A DNA stretch of 64,000 bases from Pollutimonas bauzanensis. GTDB taxonomy: Bacteria; Pseudomonadota; Gammaproteobacteria; Burkholderiales; Burkholderiaceae_B. The notes beneath the pieces are model-generated. The model was not told the DNA's origin, made no database searches, and saw only the letters and a list, made by a program, of their open reading frames with translations. This document shows positions 50,924-59,843 of the stretch, in pieces. The number at the start of each line of letters is the position of its first letter. The stretch's first letter is position 1. A program made the translations under genes and the position numbers. The stretch covers positions 1 to 64,000 of the forward strand of contig NZ_FQXE01000004.1 of assembly GCF_900129885.1 (NCBI RefSeq). The letters run 5' to 3'.

Positions 50924-52537
50924 TCACGCGGGGCTGTCGCCCAGTATGAGGCTGGCGGCTTTCTCGCCTATCATGATGGCGGCGGCGTTGGTGTTGGTCG
51001 AGACGATCCGGGGCATGACCGAGGCATCGACCACGCGAAGGTTCTGGATTCCCCGCAGCCGAAGGTCCGGGTCGACCACTGACCGGCTGTCGCCGCCCAT
51101 GCGGCATGTGCTCGTGGGGTGAAAGACGGTGCCTCCCTTGTTCCTCGCAAAGGCGGCGAGGTCCGCGCGATCGCGGACGGCGTTTCCCGGCAGGTATTCC
51201 TCGGGCGTGACCAGGTCGCGGAAAGCGGGTTGCCGATAAATTTCCCGCAGTATCTCCAGGCCGGACGTCAAGACGTCGATGTCCTTGCGTTCAGTGAGGT
51301 AGTTGGTAAGGATGCGCGGAGGGGCGGCGGGGTCGGCCGAGGAAATCCGGACTTCGCCCGCGGACTCCGGCCGGCATTGCGTTGCGGAGGCGGAGAAGCC
51401 CGAGAACGAATGCAGCGGATCGCCCGGCTTGTCGACCGACAAAGGCATGACATTCAGGAGCACGTCGGCGCGGCCGTTCCGGGCGTGTTCGCTGCACACC
51501 ATGCCGCCTACCTGGCCGGCTCCGACCGTCAAGGGGCCGCGTTTCTGGAATAGCCACTGCGCGCCCATTTTCGCCAGCTTGACCGGGTTGCGCACGTCGT
51601 CGTTGAGCGACATCTTTTTCTTGAGCTTTACGATTACGCGGGCCTGGTAGTGGTCTTGCAGGTTCTTTCCCACTTCCGGCGCATCGACATGCACGGAAAT
51701 ATCATGTTGCCGCAGGAGCTCGGCCGGGCCGATGCCGGACAACTGCAGGATTTGCGGCGATTGTATGGCGCCGGCGCACAGAAGCACTTCCGCCCCCGCA
51801 TGGGCCTGGAGCAGCTTGCCATCTTCCCGCCATTCGACGCCATAGGCTTTCCCCTGGCTGATCAATATGCGCGTAACCAGGGCGCCGGTCTTGATTGCCA
51901 GGTTCGGCCGCCGCCTTGCGGGGCGCAGGAACGCCGTGGAAGCATCGCAGCGCCAATGCCCCCGCAGCGTGAGTTGATACGAGCCCAGGCCGCTGTCGTT
52001 CGCGCCGTTGAAGTCCGAAGAGCGCGGGAAGCCCATTTGCGTTCCCGCTTGCAGCCAGGCGTCGCAATACGGATGGTGATTGCGCAATTCCGATACGCAG
52101 AGTTCGCCGCCGGCGCCATGGTATTTGCTCTCGCCCCCGTCGTAGCGCTCCGAACGCCTGAAGAAAGGCAGGACTTCGTCGTAGCTCCAGCCCGTGGCGC
52201 CGGACGCGGCCCAGTCGTCATAGTCGGCATGCTGTCCTCGTATATACAGCAGCCCGTTGATCGAGCTGGATCCGCCCAGGCCCCGGCCGCGTGGCCAGAC
52301 TATCCGCCGGTTTCCCGTTTCGGGCTGAGGCGCGGTATCGAACTGCCAGGAGTAGCGGGGATCATAAATGGTCCGGAAATAGCCCACCGGCAGCTTCAGC
52401 CAGAAGTTGCGCTCGGATCCGCCGGCCTCGAGCAATAAAACCCGATGCGCGGGATTGGCGCTAAGCCGGTTTGCCAGCACGCAGCCCGCGGATCCGGCGC
52501 CGATAACAATATAGTCATATTCGTTTTTTACGGACAT
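50924..52537 (-). CDS. GMC-family FAD-dependent alcohol oxidoreductase
   Basis: A 537-residue GMC enzyme: DYIVIGAGSAGCVLANRLS (FAD motif), GRGLGGSSSINGLLYIRG (GMC signature 1), GAIQSPQILQLSGIGP (signature 2), and the C-terminal HPTSTCRMG with STNTNAAAIMIGEKAA (catalytic His/Asn region). It resembles choline dehydrogenase and other alcohol dehydrogenases that pass electrons to the respiratory chain. It follows the sulfatase by 88 bp, so it probably oxidises the alcohol the sulfatase releases. Confidence 0.92.
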   Translation of the reverse strand: MSVKNEYDYIVIGAGSAGCVLANRLSANPAHRVLLLEAGGSERNFWLKLPVGYFRTIYDPRYSWQFDTAPQPETGNRRIVWPRGRGLGGSSSINGLLYIRGQHADYDDWAASGATGWSYDEVLPFFRRSERYDGGESKYHGAGGELCVSELRNHHPYCDAWLQAGTQMGFPRSSDFNGANDSGLGSYQLTLRGHWRCDASTAFLRPARRRPNLAIKTGALVTRILISQGKAYGVEWREDGKLLQAHAGAEVLLCAGAIQSPQILQLSGIGPAELLRQHDISVHVDAPEVGKNLQDHYQARVIVKLKKKMSLNDDVRNPVKLAKMGAQWLFQKRGPLTVGAGQVGGMVCSEHARNGRADVLLNVMPLSVDKPGDPLHSFSGFSASATQCRPESAGEVRISSADPAAPPRILTNYLTERKDIDVLTSGLEILREIYRQPAFRDLVTPEEYLPGNAVRDRADLAAFARNKGGTVFHPTSTCRMGGDSRSVVDPDLRLRGIQNLRVVDASVMPRIVSTNTNAAAIMIGEKAASLILGDSPA

Positions 52538-52625
52538 CGTCTTACCAGTTATTCTCTCGATTAGCGGGCGCGGGCGGCTTCGGCCGGCCCTGGCCCGCCT
52601 TGCCTGAGCGCGGGCTGTCGGCGGG

Positions 52626-54158
52626 CTACTGCCGTGGGCCGGGTATGCCCAGGCGGATGAAAGCCTCCGCGGGCGCTTCGTTTGCCTGCATGATATTCGA
52701 CATGGATTCCAGCAGCCGGTTTTCTATCGCTTCATCGCGAAAAGGATGTTGCTGCTCCGGGTCGGTTTCAAGATCGTAAAGCACGGTGGTCGTATCCTCG
52801 TATCCGCCGCCCTGCCCCTGGTGGCCCGTCGGCTGCCCCTTCGCGTTGCGACGAGCCGGCACTTTCAGGAGCGGCACGCCTTGCGAGAAGCCGAACGGCG
52901 ATGTCAGTTCCGCCGCGCGCAGATCGTCGACGTGAAACATGCTCTTGAGGTGCATGGGCATCAGGGTATATTCGTATAGCGATTGTTTCGCCATGTCTTC
53001 GGGATAGCGGAAATAGGTGTAGCGCCCGTCGGTGATATTGGTGCCCGCGCCGAACATCCCATAAAGCGCGGCTTCGCGTACGGGCTGGTCCCGGGCCAGG
53101 AGCGGCAGCAAGGAATGGCCTTCGACAGTCCCCGGCGGCGTCTGCCCATGGCAGTCCAGCAGGGTCGGCATGATGTCTATGGTCTGGGTCAATGCTTTCC
53201 TGCGCGTTCCCGCCTGGCTTGCGTAATCCGGGTGGTGAATCATCAAGGGGATGTGCGCTATCTCGTTGAAGAAAGGCATCCTGTTCTTGCCCCACCAATC
53301 GTGCTCGGCCAGCAGGAAACCATGATCCGTCGTCAGCACGACGGCCGTGTCGCGCCACATGCCGTGTTCGTCCATATAGTCGAGCAATTTCCCGAAATAA
53401 GCGTCGCACATGGTCAGCAGCGCGGCATAATTCGCGCGCAGCTCTTGCACTTCGGTTCCGCTTTCCTCCAGGCGCTTGTAGCGGGGCCAATCCAGAATGG
53501 GGCCCTGGTAGCCGGTGGGGTACTTTTCCCGGAAGCGCGCGGGGGCGAAAAAGGGCTCGTGCGGGTCGAAACATTCGAGGTGCAGCAGCCAGTCGTCGGC
53601 CGCGCGATTCAAGTCCAGGAACTCGAACGCCGAGGCGAAAGAGCGCGGGCAGCAAAAATCACTTTCATCCCGCATGAACTCGCGGTTCACCATGGCCTGG
53701 GTGCGGCCGTCCTGTTTGCCCTGGGGCTGCTGCATGGGGTGGTACATGGACTGGAACCGCTCAAGCGGGGGCTGGACCATGGCCTTCCATTTGTCCCATT
53801 CCTGCCCGCGCACAAAATCCCAGGATGAATAGCGATTATGGTAGGTGGCGCCGCCGTCCTCCCAGTAGTGATAATGGTCCGATACCAGGTGGGTGTAGAC
53901 ATCGCCGGCGCGCAATAATTCGGAGAACGATTGATCGAAGGGTTCCAGCGGCCCCCAGCTCCGATGCAGAAAATTCAAGCGCCCGGTATGCATATCCCTG
54001 CGGGCCGGCATGCATGGCAGACTACCCGCGAAATGGTTGTCGAAAGTGACCGCCCTTTCGGAAAACCGCTGGAAATTGGGGGTTTCGATGGATGTGCCGC
54101 CATAGCATTCCAATGCATTGCGAACCAGGGAGTCAAATAGTACGAAAATTGTACGCAT
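52626..54158 (-). CDS. Type I (formylglycine) sulfatase
   Basis: A 510-residue alkaline-phosphatase-superfamily hydrolase. FDSLVRNALECYGG gives the metal-binding Asp, SLPCMPARRDMHTGR carries the CxPxR sulfatase signature (C49, P51, R53; Cys to be made formylglycine), and VLTTDHGFLLAEHDWWGKNRM holds the second metal site (Asp, His). No signal peptide, so cytoplasmic. The DSLVRN opening is not that of choline sulfatase (BetC). It should cleave a sulfate (or phosphonate) ester. It starts 3 bp after the Bug protein gene. Confidence 0.88.
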   Translation of the reverse strand: MRTIFVLFDSLVRNALECYGGTSIETPNFQRFSERAVTFDNHFAGSLPCMPARRDMHTGRLNFLHRSWGPLEPFDQSFSELLRAGDVYTHLVSDHYHYWEDGGATYHNRYSSWDFVRGQEWDKWKAMVQPPLERFQSMYHPMQQPQGKQDGRTQAMVNREFMRDESDFCCPRSFASAFEFLDLNRAADDWLLHLECFDPHEPFFAPARFREKYPTGYQGPILDWPRYKRLEESGTEVQELRANYAALLTMCDAYFGKLLDYMDEHGMWRDTAVVLTTDHGFLLAEHDWWGKNRMPFFNEIAHIPLMIHHPDYASQAGTRRKALTQTIDIMPTLLDCHGQTPPGTVEGHSLLPLLARDQPVREAALYGMFGAGTNITDGRYTYFRYPEDMAKQSLYEYTLMPMHLKSMFHVDDLRAAELTSPFGFSQGVPLLKVPARRNAKGQPTGHQGQGGGYEDTTTVLYDLETDPEQQHPFRDEAIENRLLESMSNIMQANEAPAEAFIRLGIPGPRQ

Positions 54159-54161
54159 TAC

Positions 54162-55127
54162 TTAATCCAGTTTGATGTTGGCCGATTGAGCGACTTTCGC
54201 CCATTTGCTGAAATCCTGCTGTACATAGGACTTGAAGTCCTGGGCGGATGCGCCCGTGGCGGCCGTCATCCCGCTGCGTTCCAGGGTGGCTTGCAGTTCC
54301 TTGTCGCCTATGGCGGCGGTGATCGCCTTGTTCAACCGGCCTATGATTTCCGCGGGCGTGCCGGCGGGGGCCAAATATCCTATCCATTGATCGAGGTCGA
54401 AATCGCCGACCCCCGCCTCCGCCATGGTCGGAACTTGCGGCAGCTGGGGCATGCGTTTCGCGCTTGCCACCGCCAGCGCCTTCACCTTGTTGGCGCTGAT
54501 CTGCGGCAAAGCCACCGCGGCATTGGCAAAGTGAAAATCGACCAGCCCCGACATCTGGTCGATCATCGCGGGCGGGCCTCCCTTGTACGGCACATGGACA
54601 ATGTCCAGCTTTTCCGCCGTTTTCAACATTTCCCCGGCGAAATTCCCCGGCGTCCCCGCGCCGGCGGAAGCGTAGCTGAGTTTTCCCGGGGATTTTCTGG
54701 CGGCGGCAATGATCTGCGCCAATGATTGCGGCCCTTCCGGGGCGGCGACCAGAATCAGGGACGTATAGGCGGCGCCAGCAATGGGCTCGAAATCTTTGTT
54801 GACGTCGAATGGCATATTCGAACGTATTGCGGCATTCATATTCATTGCGCTGGTCGTCAGCATGATGGTGTAGCCATCGGGCGCCGATCTGGCGACCTCC
54901 GCCGCGCCTATCATCCCTCCGGCCCCGGGCTTGTTTTCGACGATTACAGCGACTCCCAGGCTTTTCTGCAGCTTCTCCGCGACCAGCCGGGCGGGCAGAT
55001 CCACGAGCCCGCCTGCCGGCCATGGCACTACCACGTGCAGGGGCTTGGCGGGATAGTCCGCCGCCCAGACGGGCGCCGTCGTGAAGCATGCGGCGATAAG
55101 CCCCGCGGCAAAACATTTCAGTTTCAT
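54162..55127 (-). CDS. Bug/TctC-type solute-binding protein, sulfatase cluster
   Basis: ATG 55127 (MKLKCFAAGLIAACFTTAPVW) gives 321 residues with a signal peptide (cleavage near VWA-ADYPA). YPAKPLHVVVPWPAGGLVD, VIVENKPGAGGMIGAAEVAR and VHVPYKGGPPAMIDQM identify the family. It should bind the sulfate ester or its product in the periplasm. It lies between the GntR regulator (149 bp upstream) and the sulfatase (3 bp downstream). No permease genes are nearby. Confidence 0.92.
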   Translation of the reverse strand: MKLKCFAAGLIAACFTTAPVWAADYPAKPLHVVVPWPAGGLVDLPARLVAEKLQKSLGVAVIVENKPGAGGMIGAAEVARSAPDGYTIMLTTSAMNMNAAIRSNMPFDVNKDFEPIAGAAYTSLILVAAPEGPQSLAQIIAAARKSPGKLSYASAGAGTPGNFAGEMLKTAEKLDIVHVPYKGGPPAMIDQMSGLVDFHFANAAVALPQISANKVKALAVASAKRMPQLPQVPTMAEAGVGDFDLDQWIGYLAPAGTPAEIIGRLNKAITAAIGDKELQATLERSGMTAATGASAQDFKSYVQQDFSKWAKVAQSANIKLD

Positions 55128-55182
55128 ATTGTCTCTCTCAATAGTTATCGATGCCGGCTGGCTTGTCTGTTTGCAGCAAATA

Positions 55183-55198
55183 GTACTATAGACCATAC
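55183..55198 (-). promoter_or_regulatory. Candidate GntR/HutC operator before the sulfatase operon
   Basis: On the minus strand GTATGGTCTATAGTAC contains TGGTCTA, one half of the TGGTCTAGACCA-type site used by HutC-subfamily regulators. It lies 56-71 bp before the Bug gene start. Only one half is good. Confidence 0.35.
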
Positions 55199-55276
55199 GT
55201 TAAGACAATAAACCAGCAATAACAATGGAAAGACCATGGATTCCGCCTGCGGCTCCACTCTTCTGACGGCCTTAGC

Positions 55277-55996
55277 TTAGGGCATAAGATCCATCTCGAC
55301 TCTTACGGAGTCGCCCCGATAAGTCACTTCCGCCAAATATATGATTTTTCCTTGCGCGTCCTTGAAAATGCGCCGGACCTCCGCTACCGGGGCATTGATG
55401 GAAAGATTCAAGAGCTGCGCCACTTCCATGTCCGCGGTGCCGATGGTCAAGGCCTGGTGGGCATCCGCTACCTTGTTCATGGACGCAAGCAAGGGAATGA
55501 CCGTTTCGTTGCGAAACCGTTCAGGCTGCTGGCGAAAGAGCTCCTCGTCCAAGTAAATATTGATAATGCAGTATGGCTGGCCGCCGCGGGAATGGACGCG
55601 CCGCATGAACACATATTGCGCCGCCGCGACACCCTCTTCGGGCAGTATGGGCGGCGGCCGGCTCGCCTCGTCGATATTCACGATAGTCGGATTGGTGTCC
55701 CGGTACACGTTCGCTAGGGCCTCAAGAGTGGTCACCACCTTGATCCACCGATTGCTCTTGGGGCGGTTCGTGACGAACGTGCCCCGACCCTGTTGGCGGG
55801 AAACCAGGCCCTCGCGGGCCAGCACGTCGACAGCTTGCCTTACGGTTACCCGGGCGACGCCAAATTCAGCAAGCAACTGCTCCAGCGAAGGAAGCTTATG
55901 GCCCTCGGGCCAATCGCCCCGGACGATGCGCTGGCGCATCAATTCCGACAATTGAAGATAGCGGGGAACCGGGCTTTCCGAAAACTTTATGTTCAT
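55277..55996 (-). CDS. GntR-family regulator, HutC subfamily (UTRA domain)
   Basis: A 239-residue protein: N-terminal GntR winged helix (PRYLQLSELMRQRIVRGDWP, LPSLEQLLAEFGVARVTVRQ, LAREGLVSRQQGRGTFV) and the C-terminal UTRA ligand domain (YVFMRRVHSRGGQPYCIINI, APVAEVRRIFKD, EVTYRGDSVRVEMDL). It should repress the Bug-sulfatase-GMC genes just downstream until its ligand binds. Same strand, 149 bp upstream. Confidence 0.92.
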   Translation of the reverse strand: MNIKFSESPVPRYLQLSELMRQRIVRGDWPEGHKLPSLEQLLAEFGVARVTVRQAVDVLAREGLVSRQQGRGTFVTNRPKSNRWIKVVTTLEALANVYRDTNPTIVNIDEASRPPPILPEEGVAAAQYVFMRRVHSRGGQPYCIINIYLDEELFRQQPERFRNETVIPLLASMNKVADAHQALTIGTADMEVAQLLNLSINAPVAEVRRIFKDAQGKIIYLAEVTYRGDSVRVEMDLMP

Positions 55997-56193
55997 AACG
56001 GCTCTTAAATGGCGGAAATGCCGATCATCTTACAATGGCGTACTTTGCAGCATCGCAGGCTATAAAGCAACGTATCCGGCCTTGGCGCAAGCCGCGGCGG
56101 ATAGCGAGGCCGGGCGCAAGCTGCTTTAAAGCAGACAGGGCAAGCCGCCTGCCAGGCCCTTGACCTGCAAAGGCATAGCGAGCAGTATGAAGC

Positions 56194-56391
56194 TGCATTC
56201 GCATCCCTGAAGTCAAGGAGCGCCAAGCCCAGGAGATGCTGGACTTTTGCGCCTGGAAGGGCATTCTGCCCGATTGCGAGATGATCCGCACGGATCAGAT
56301 CAATGAGGCTTTCGAAAGAATGAAGCGCGCCGATGTGCGCTGCCGCTTCGTGATCGATATGACATCGCTGGTGAAGGAAGCGACGCCGTGA
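56194..56391 (+). pseudogene. C-terminal remnant of a zinc alcohol dehydrogenase
   Basis: The frame to TGA 56391 encodes PEVKERQAQEMLDFCAWKGI, LPDCEMIRTDQINEAFERMK and RADVRCRFVIDM, the tail of an AdhC/YahK-type NAD(P)-dependent alcohol dehydrogenase. There is no start codon, and upstream homology stops near 56194. The 200 bp before it (56000-56190) show nothing. Confidence 0.75.
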
Positions 56392-56459
56392 CTGCATGGC
56401 TGGAAATCCGTTCCGTGGGCGGCGAACGCGAGGCTGAAGACATATCACAGGAGGATCCC

Positions 56460-57629
56460 ATGCGCGGAAAATGGATCTTGATCACCCTTGCAGGCGTGTT
56501 GGCCTTGCCGCTGCTGGTGGCGCCTATCGTCCTGGCGCCTGGCCGGGAGCCGGCGGACACGCTTCCCGCCGCCGCGCTCGATCCCGCCGAGCAGGCCCGC
56601 ATGATCGACGCTATGCGGCCGCCAAAACGCGCGCGGCCGGCGATTGCGATCATCACCCTCAACGACGCGACCGAAGTGGCCGACTTGCTGGTCGCGTATG
56701 GCATTCTCCGGCGCGCCGATGTGGCCGATGTGACCGTGGTCGCGCAGCGGGCCGCGCCGGTCCGGCTCTATCCGCCGAAGATCAGCATCGAGCCGGAAGC
56801 GGCAATCCACGCTTTCGATGAGCGCTATCCCGAGGGCGCCGACTATATCGTGGTCCCGGCGATGGATCCGGAAAACGACCCCTTCGTCATGGACTGGATC
56901 TCTGCCCAGTTGCGCAAAGGCGCCAAGATCGTCTCGATCTGCAACGGGGCCAGGACTCTCGCCGCCGCCGGATTGCTCGACGGCCGGCGCGCCACCGCGC
57001 ACTGGTATTCCGTTCGCCAATTGCGCAAGGCGCACCCGGCCATACAATGGCTGGGGGACAGGCGCTATGTCACCGACAATGGCATTACGACATCGACAGG
57101 CGTTTCCGCCAACATCCCGTTGATGCTGGCCCTCGTGGAGGCGATAGGCGGCCGTGATGCCGCCGAGCACGTGGCCGGCGAGATCGGCGCGGCAGGCTGG
57201 GACGCGCGCCATCGCTCGTCGGCATTTCAGCTCACCGGCGAGCACAAGAAGACGTTCGTGCGCAACAAGCTCTCGTTCTGGCGCCATGAAACCATCGGGG
57301 TCCCCGTGGCCGGGAACGTGGATGAAATCGCCCTGGGCCTGACGCTGGAAGCCTATTCGCGCAGCGAACTGGCCCGGGTGATGACAGTCGGGAACAAGGG
57401 CGAGGCAGTCCGCAGCAGACACGGCCTGACGATACGCCCGGACCGGCCGATCGAGAGCGCCGCCGTGGACGACATGCTCGCGCCGCCGCCTTCCGATGCG
57501 CCGGCGATGACGATGGATCGCGAGCTGGCGCGCATCGCCTCCCGATATGACCGCCATACCGCCGCGATCGTAGCGCTGGCGATGGAATACCCGTGGGCTC
57601 CGGGCTACGCCCGGGCGGCGGGCCGGTAG
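56460..57629 (+). CDS. DJ-1/PfpI-type (class I glutamine amidotransferase-like) protein, membrane-anchored
   Basis: ATG 56460 with a strong AGGAGG site (CACAGGAGGATCCC) decides this start; the product has 389 residues. Residues 4-27 are hydrophobic (WILITLAGVLALPLLVAP), an anchor or signal peptide. The DJ-1/PfpI domain spans about 55-215: AIAIITLNDATEVADLLVAY and the nucleophile elbow KIVSICNGARTLAAAGLL with Cys, then AHWYS. It resembles the sensor half of GlxA-like regulators, but there is no AraC domain. The C-terminal 150 residues are of unknown type. Function unknown. Confidence 0.75.
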   Translation: MRGKWILITLAGVLALPLLVAPIVLAPGREPADTLPAAALDPAEQARMIDAMRPPKRARPAIAIITLNDATEVADLLVAYGILRRADVADVTVVAQRAAPVRLYPPKISIEPEAAIHAFDERYPEGADYIVVPAMDPENDPFVMDWISAQLRKGAKIVSICNGARTLAAAGLLDGRRATAHWYSVRQLRKAHPAIQWLGDRRYVTDNGITTSTGVSANIPLMLALVEAIGGRDAAEHVAGEIGAAGWDARHRSSAFQLTGEHKKTFVRNKLSFWRHETIGVPVAGNVDEIALGLTLEAYSRSELARVMTVGNKGEAVRSRHGLTIRPDRPIESAAVDDMLAPPPSDAPAMTMDRELARIASRYDRHTAAIVALAMEYPWAPGYARAAGR

Positions 57630-57648
57630 TCCTGCACTTCATATGCGC

Positions 57649-57712
57649 GCCGGCGGCAGGATCAATATCCGGCCGATCAGACGAAACAGGCTGATCATAT
57701 CGTCGCCGCCCA
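57649..57712 (-). pseudogene. Short DUF4351 gene fragment
   Basis: On the minus strand DDMISLFRLIGRILILPPA matches DDIISLYRLVDWILILPPA of copies 1 and 3. About 64 bp, isolated. Confidence 0.75.
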
Positions 57713-57776
57713 CGAGGCGGTGGAATCCGGCAAGGTATTGGGAAATGTCGTGCTGATGATTTAAGGGGACGCCCGC

Positions 57777-58268
57777 TCAGCCCTGCCAGTTGACCAGCAA
57801 GGCCGTGCCGTACAGTCCGATCGCGAACACGACGTGGCCGGCAATGTTGAGCATCCTGGCGCGCGCTGGGTTGGCTGCTTTTGAACAGGCGATGCCGGCG
57901 CCCATGCCCGGCTGCAGGATGAACCAGCCCGCGCCCACGGTAACCAGGCCGACGATCAATGCGGCGTTAAAACTGGGGGCGCGGGCCCAGCCCAAGCCCC
58001 AGATGGCAAGCAGCGCGGCGGCAAAAACCATGCCTACGACGTAGTGCATGATCCATCCGACAAGAAGTTCGCCAGGCACTGCTGCGGAGCGTGCGATACC
58101 GCCGCCATGCACCAGCCGGCCTCTAGGCAGGTAGGCGAACCAGCGGCCGACCAGCCCCCAGTTGGGCGTGGGCAATCCAAAGGCCGCCTTGAGCAATCGG
58201 GCCCAGATATCAAGCAACGCCGTCGCGCCGCCGCCTATCAGCACCGAGAGATAAATGAATTCGAGCAT
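57777..58268 (-). CDS. DUF2938 membrane protein
   Basis: A 163-residue protein of the DUF2938 family: LEFIYLSVLIGGGATALLDI, LLKAAFGLPTPNWGLVGRW, then four to five hydrophobic helices with GWIMHYVVGMVFAAALLAIW. It should be an integral inner-membrane protein. Function unknown. It has no clear operon partner. Confidence 0.85.
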   Translation of the reverse strand: MLEFIYLSVLIGGGATALLDIWARLLKAAFGLPTPNWGLVGRWFAYLPRGRLVHGGGIARSAAVPGELLVGWIMHYVVGMVFAAALLAIWGLGWARAPSFNAALIVGLVTVGAGWFILQPGMGAGIACSKAANPARARMLNIAGHVVFAIGLYGTALLVNWQG

Positions 58269-58345
58269 GATGCCTTTGTCGTTGTGAACCCGCGAATCAG
58301 TGGACGTAGCCGCCAGGCGGCTGGCGCATTTTGAAATCTGTCAGA

Positions 58346-59644
58346 TCAGCTCTCGTCTATGGCGCCAAGCAGATCTTCCAGCGAACCGGCCACCAGGATG
58401 CGGCCCGTCCAATCGGATAGCGCGGCCTCATCGGCTGCCTCCAGCCGCGCTTTCGCCCAGGACGGCAAGGGGCCGAATTTCAAGACCATTTGCTGTTGCA
58501 AAGTCATCAGCTTGCCGCGCAGTTCGCCCCGCTCTAGTCCACGCTCCAGCCCCAGTTCCATGCCACGCTTTTCGGCCCGCCGCTCAATACTCGTCACATA
58601 AGCCACGTTATGCTCCTTTTCTATCGCTTCCAGCGCTTGTTCGAATGCCGGCTCCAGTGCCGGCGGCAATATCAATATCCAGTCGACCAGACGATACAGG
58701 CTGATTATATCGTCGCGGCCATATTCGTGGCGATAGAGCAGCTCCATTAAACCGATCTTGGCAGCCAGCCGCCCGGGGCCGTCCCGGTGATGCGCATGGG
58801 CCTGGAGTTGCGCGATGACGATCACGGCAAAGGGATTGGATCGGGCTCGGGCCTCGAGTTCCGCCCAGCGCGACCACCACTGCCCCAGGTGTATCACCGG
58901 GCAGCGGAACTGCATGCCGCTACCCAAGGGCTCTGCGCTGCCCTGGAATTCCAGCCTGTGGTCCAGTTGCGGCGGCCCGCCACGGCTGTTGGTCAGGATC
59001 GCAAAGCTGGCAAACCCCAGTGAGCCTTGGGCAAAGTGAAGAACTCCGGCCTGTCGGCCGGAGCTTCTCCGCCACAACGCAGGGGCGCCTTCGGCGCCGC
59101 ATTGGTCTTGCCTCGCTTGACCTCGCCCTGAAGGGCGAGGCTTGCGCTTAGGCTCGTGGTCAATATGATTGCGATCCACTATCCGATAACAATAGATTTG
59201 CATGCGCAGAGCAAGGCCGGCCAACGCCCGAGGCCCGGCGCCGCCGCCTTGAGCCTCCACATGCACAAGCAGCCATGCGGGTCGTTCAAGCACGGTCCTG
59301 ACCTTGACCAATTTATCCGCCTGGCGCCGCCCGCGGCGCAGACTGTGTGAAACGGCCTGGAACTCCTTGTCCAGAAATTGCGGCGGATGGGACCAGTCTA
59401 TGATGGCATGCAGCTCGGGCATCAGCAGGGCCAGCGCCGGCTCGAAGTACTGTTCCAGGGCGTCTTTCCAGGGCGAGTCGTAGTCGTTGCGGACGGTATT
59501 GAGGGTCGAAGAGTTATCGCCATCAGCGCCGCTCGTATGATGGCGGCCGGCCCCGGCAGGCGCGCGTTTAGCGGCCGGCCTTTGCTTGGCCGGCTTGTCG
59601 GGTGGAGGCTTTATGGTCGAGCGCTTGCGTGGAGGAGAAACCAT
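58346..59644 (-). CDS. Rpn-family nuclease-like protein with DUF4351, copy 3, with in-frame insertion
   Basis: I chose ATG 59644 (MVSPPRKRSTIKPPP); the upstream 34 codons of the longer frame lie in the shared 5' flank. It has an extra basic N-terminal tail of about 60 residues compared with copy 1, then NDYDSPWKDALEQYFEP, IIDWSHPPQFLDKEF, WLLVHVEAQGG (the D...ExQ nuclease pattern), the 41-codon palindromic insert after DRNHI, and DUF4351 (MVLKFGPLPSWAKARLEAA, GSLEDLLGA). Insertion and frame are intact. Confidence 0.8.
   Translation of the reverse strand: MVSPPRKRSTIKPPPDKPAKQRPAAKRAPAGAGRHHTSGADGDNSSTLNTVRNDYDSPWKDALEQYFEPALALLMPELHAIIDWSHPPQFLDKEFQAVSHSLRRGRRQADKLVKVRTVLERPAWLLVHVEAQGGGAGPRALAGLALRMQIYCYRIVDRNHIDHEPKRKPRPSGRGQARQDQCGAEGAPALWRRSSGRQAGVLHFAQGSLGFASFAILTNSRGGPPQLDHRLEFQGSAEPLGSGMQFRCPVIHLGQWWSRWAELEARARSNPFAVIVIAQLQAHAHHRDGPGRLAAKIGLMELLYRHEYGRDDIISLYRLVDWILILPPALEPAFEQALEAIEKEHNVAYVTSIERRAEKRGMELGLERGLERGELRGKLMTLQQQMVLKFGPLPSWAKARLEAADEAALSDWTGRILVAGSLEDLLGAIDES
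59035..59159 (-). repeat. Triple-hairpin palindromic element, second copy
   Basis: Same element, same codon and same orientation to the gene as 11824-11949. The three hairpins (CCTCGCCC/GGGCGAGG, GGCGCC/GGCGCC and a CTCCGGCC/GGCCGGAG-type) are kept; the third has a small loop change (GACA). Confidence 0.75.
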
Positions 59645-59843
59645 TTTGGCCGTCCCTGGGTTGGCAAGGAACGACCACTGTAGGCACAGGAGTGAAAAAA
59701 CGATAGATCGGCGATTACGGGTGGACGGATTTGTCAGTTGCAGCAAGCGCCGGCTCGAAGTACCGCTCCAGCGCCTGCTTCCCGGGCGAATCGTCGTCAG
59801 GCAGCAAAGCCGCTAGGCGCTTCCAGCGATTGCGCGGGAACGT

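Noticed and set aside
51650-52438. 262-residue plus-strand frame opposite the GMC oxidoreductase
   Set aside because: Shadow frame. The minus strand carries all GMC signatures.
52626-54158. Assignment of the sulfatase and GMC genes as betC/betA (choline sulfate use)
   Set aside because: The sulfatase opening and CMPAR motif differ from choline sulfatase, and no betB or betI is present.
56445-57557. 370-residue minus-strand frame opposite the DJ-1-like gene
   Set aside because: High-GC shadow frame. The plus strand has a strong ribosome-binding site and a recognisable domain.
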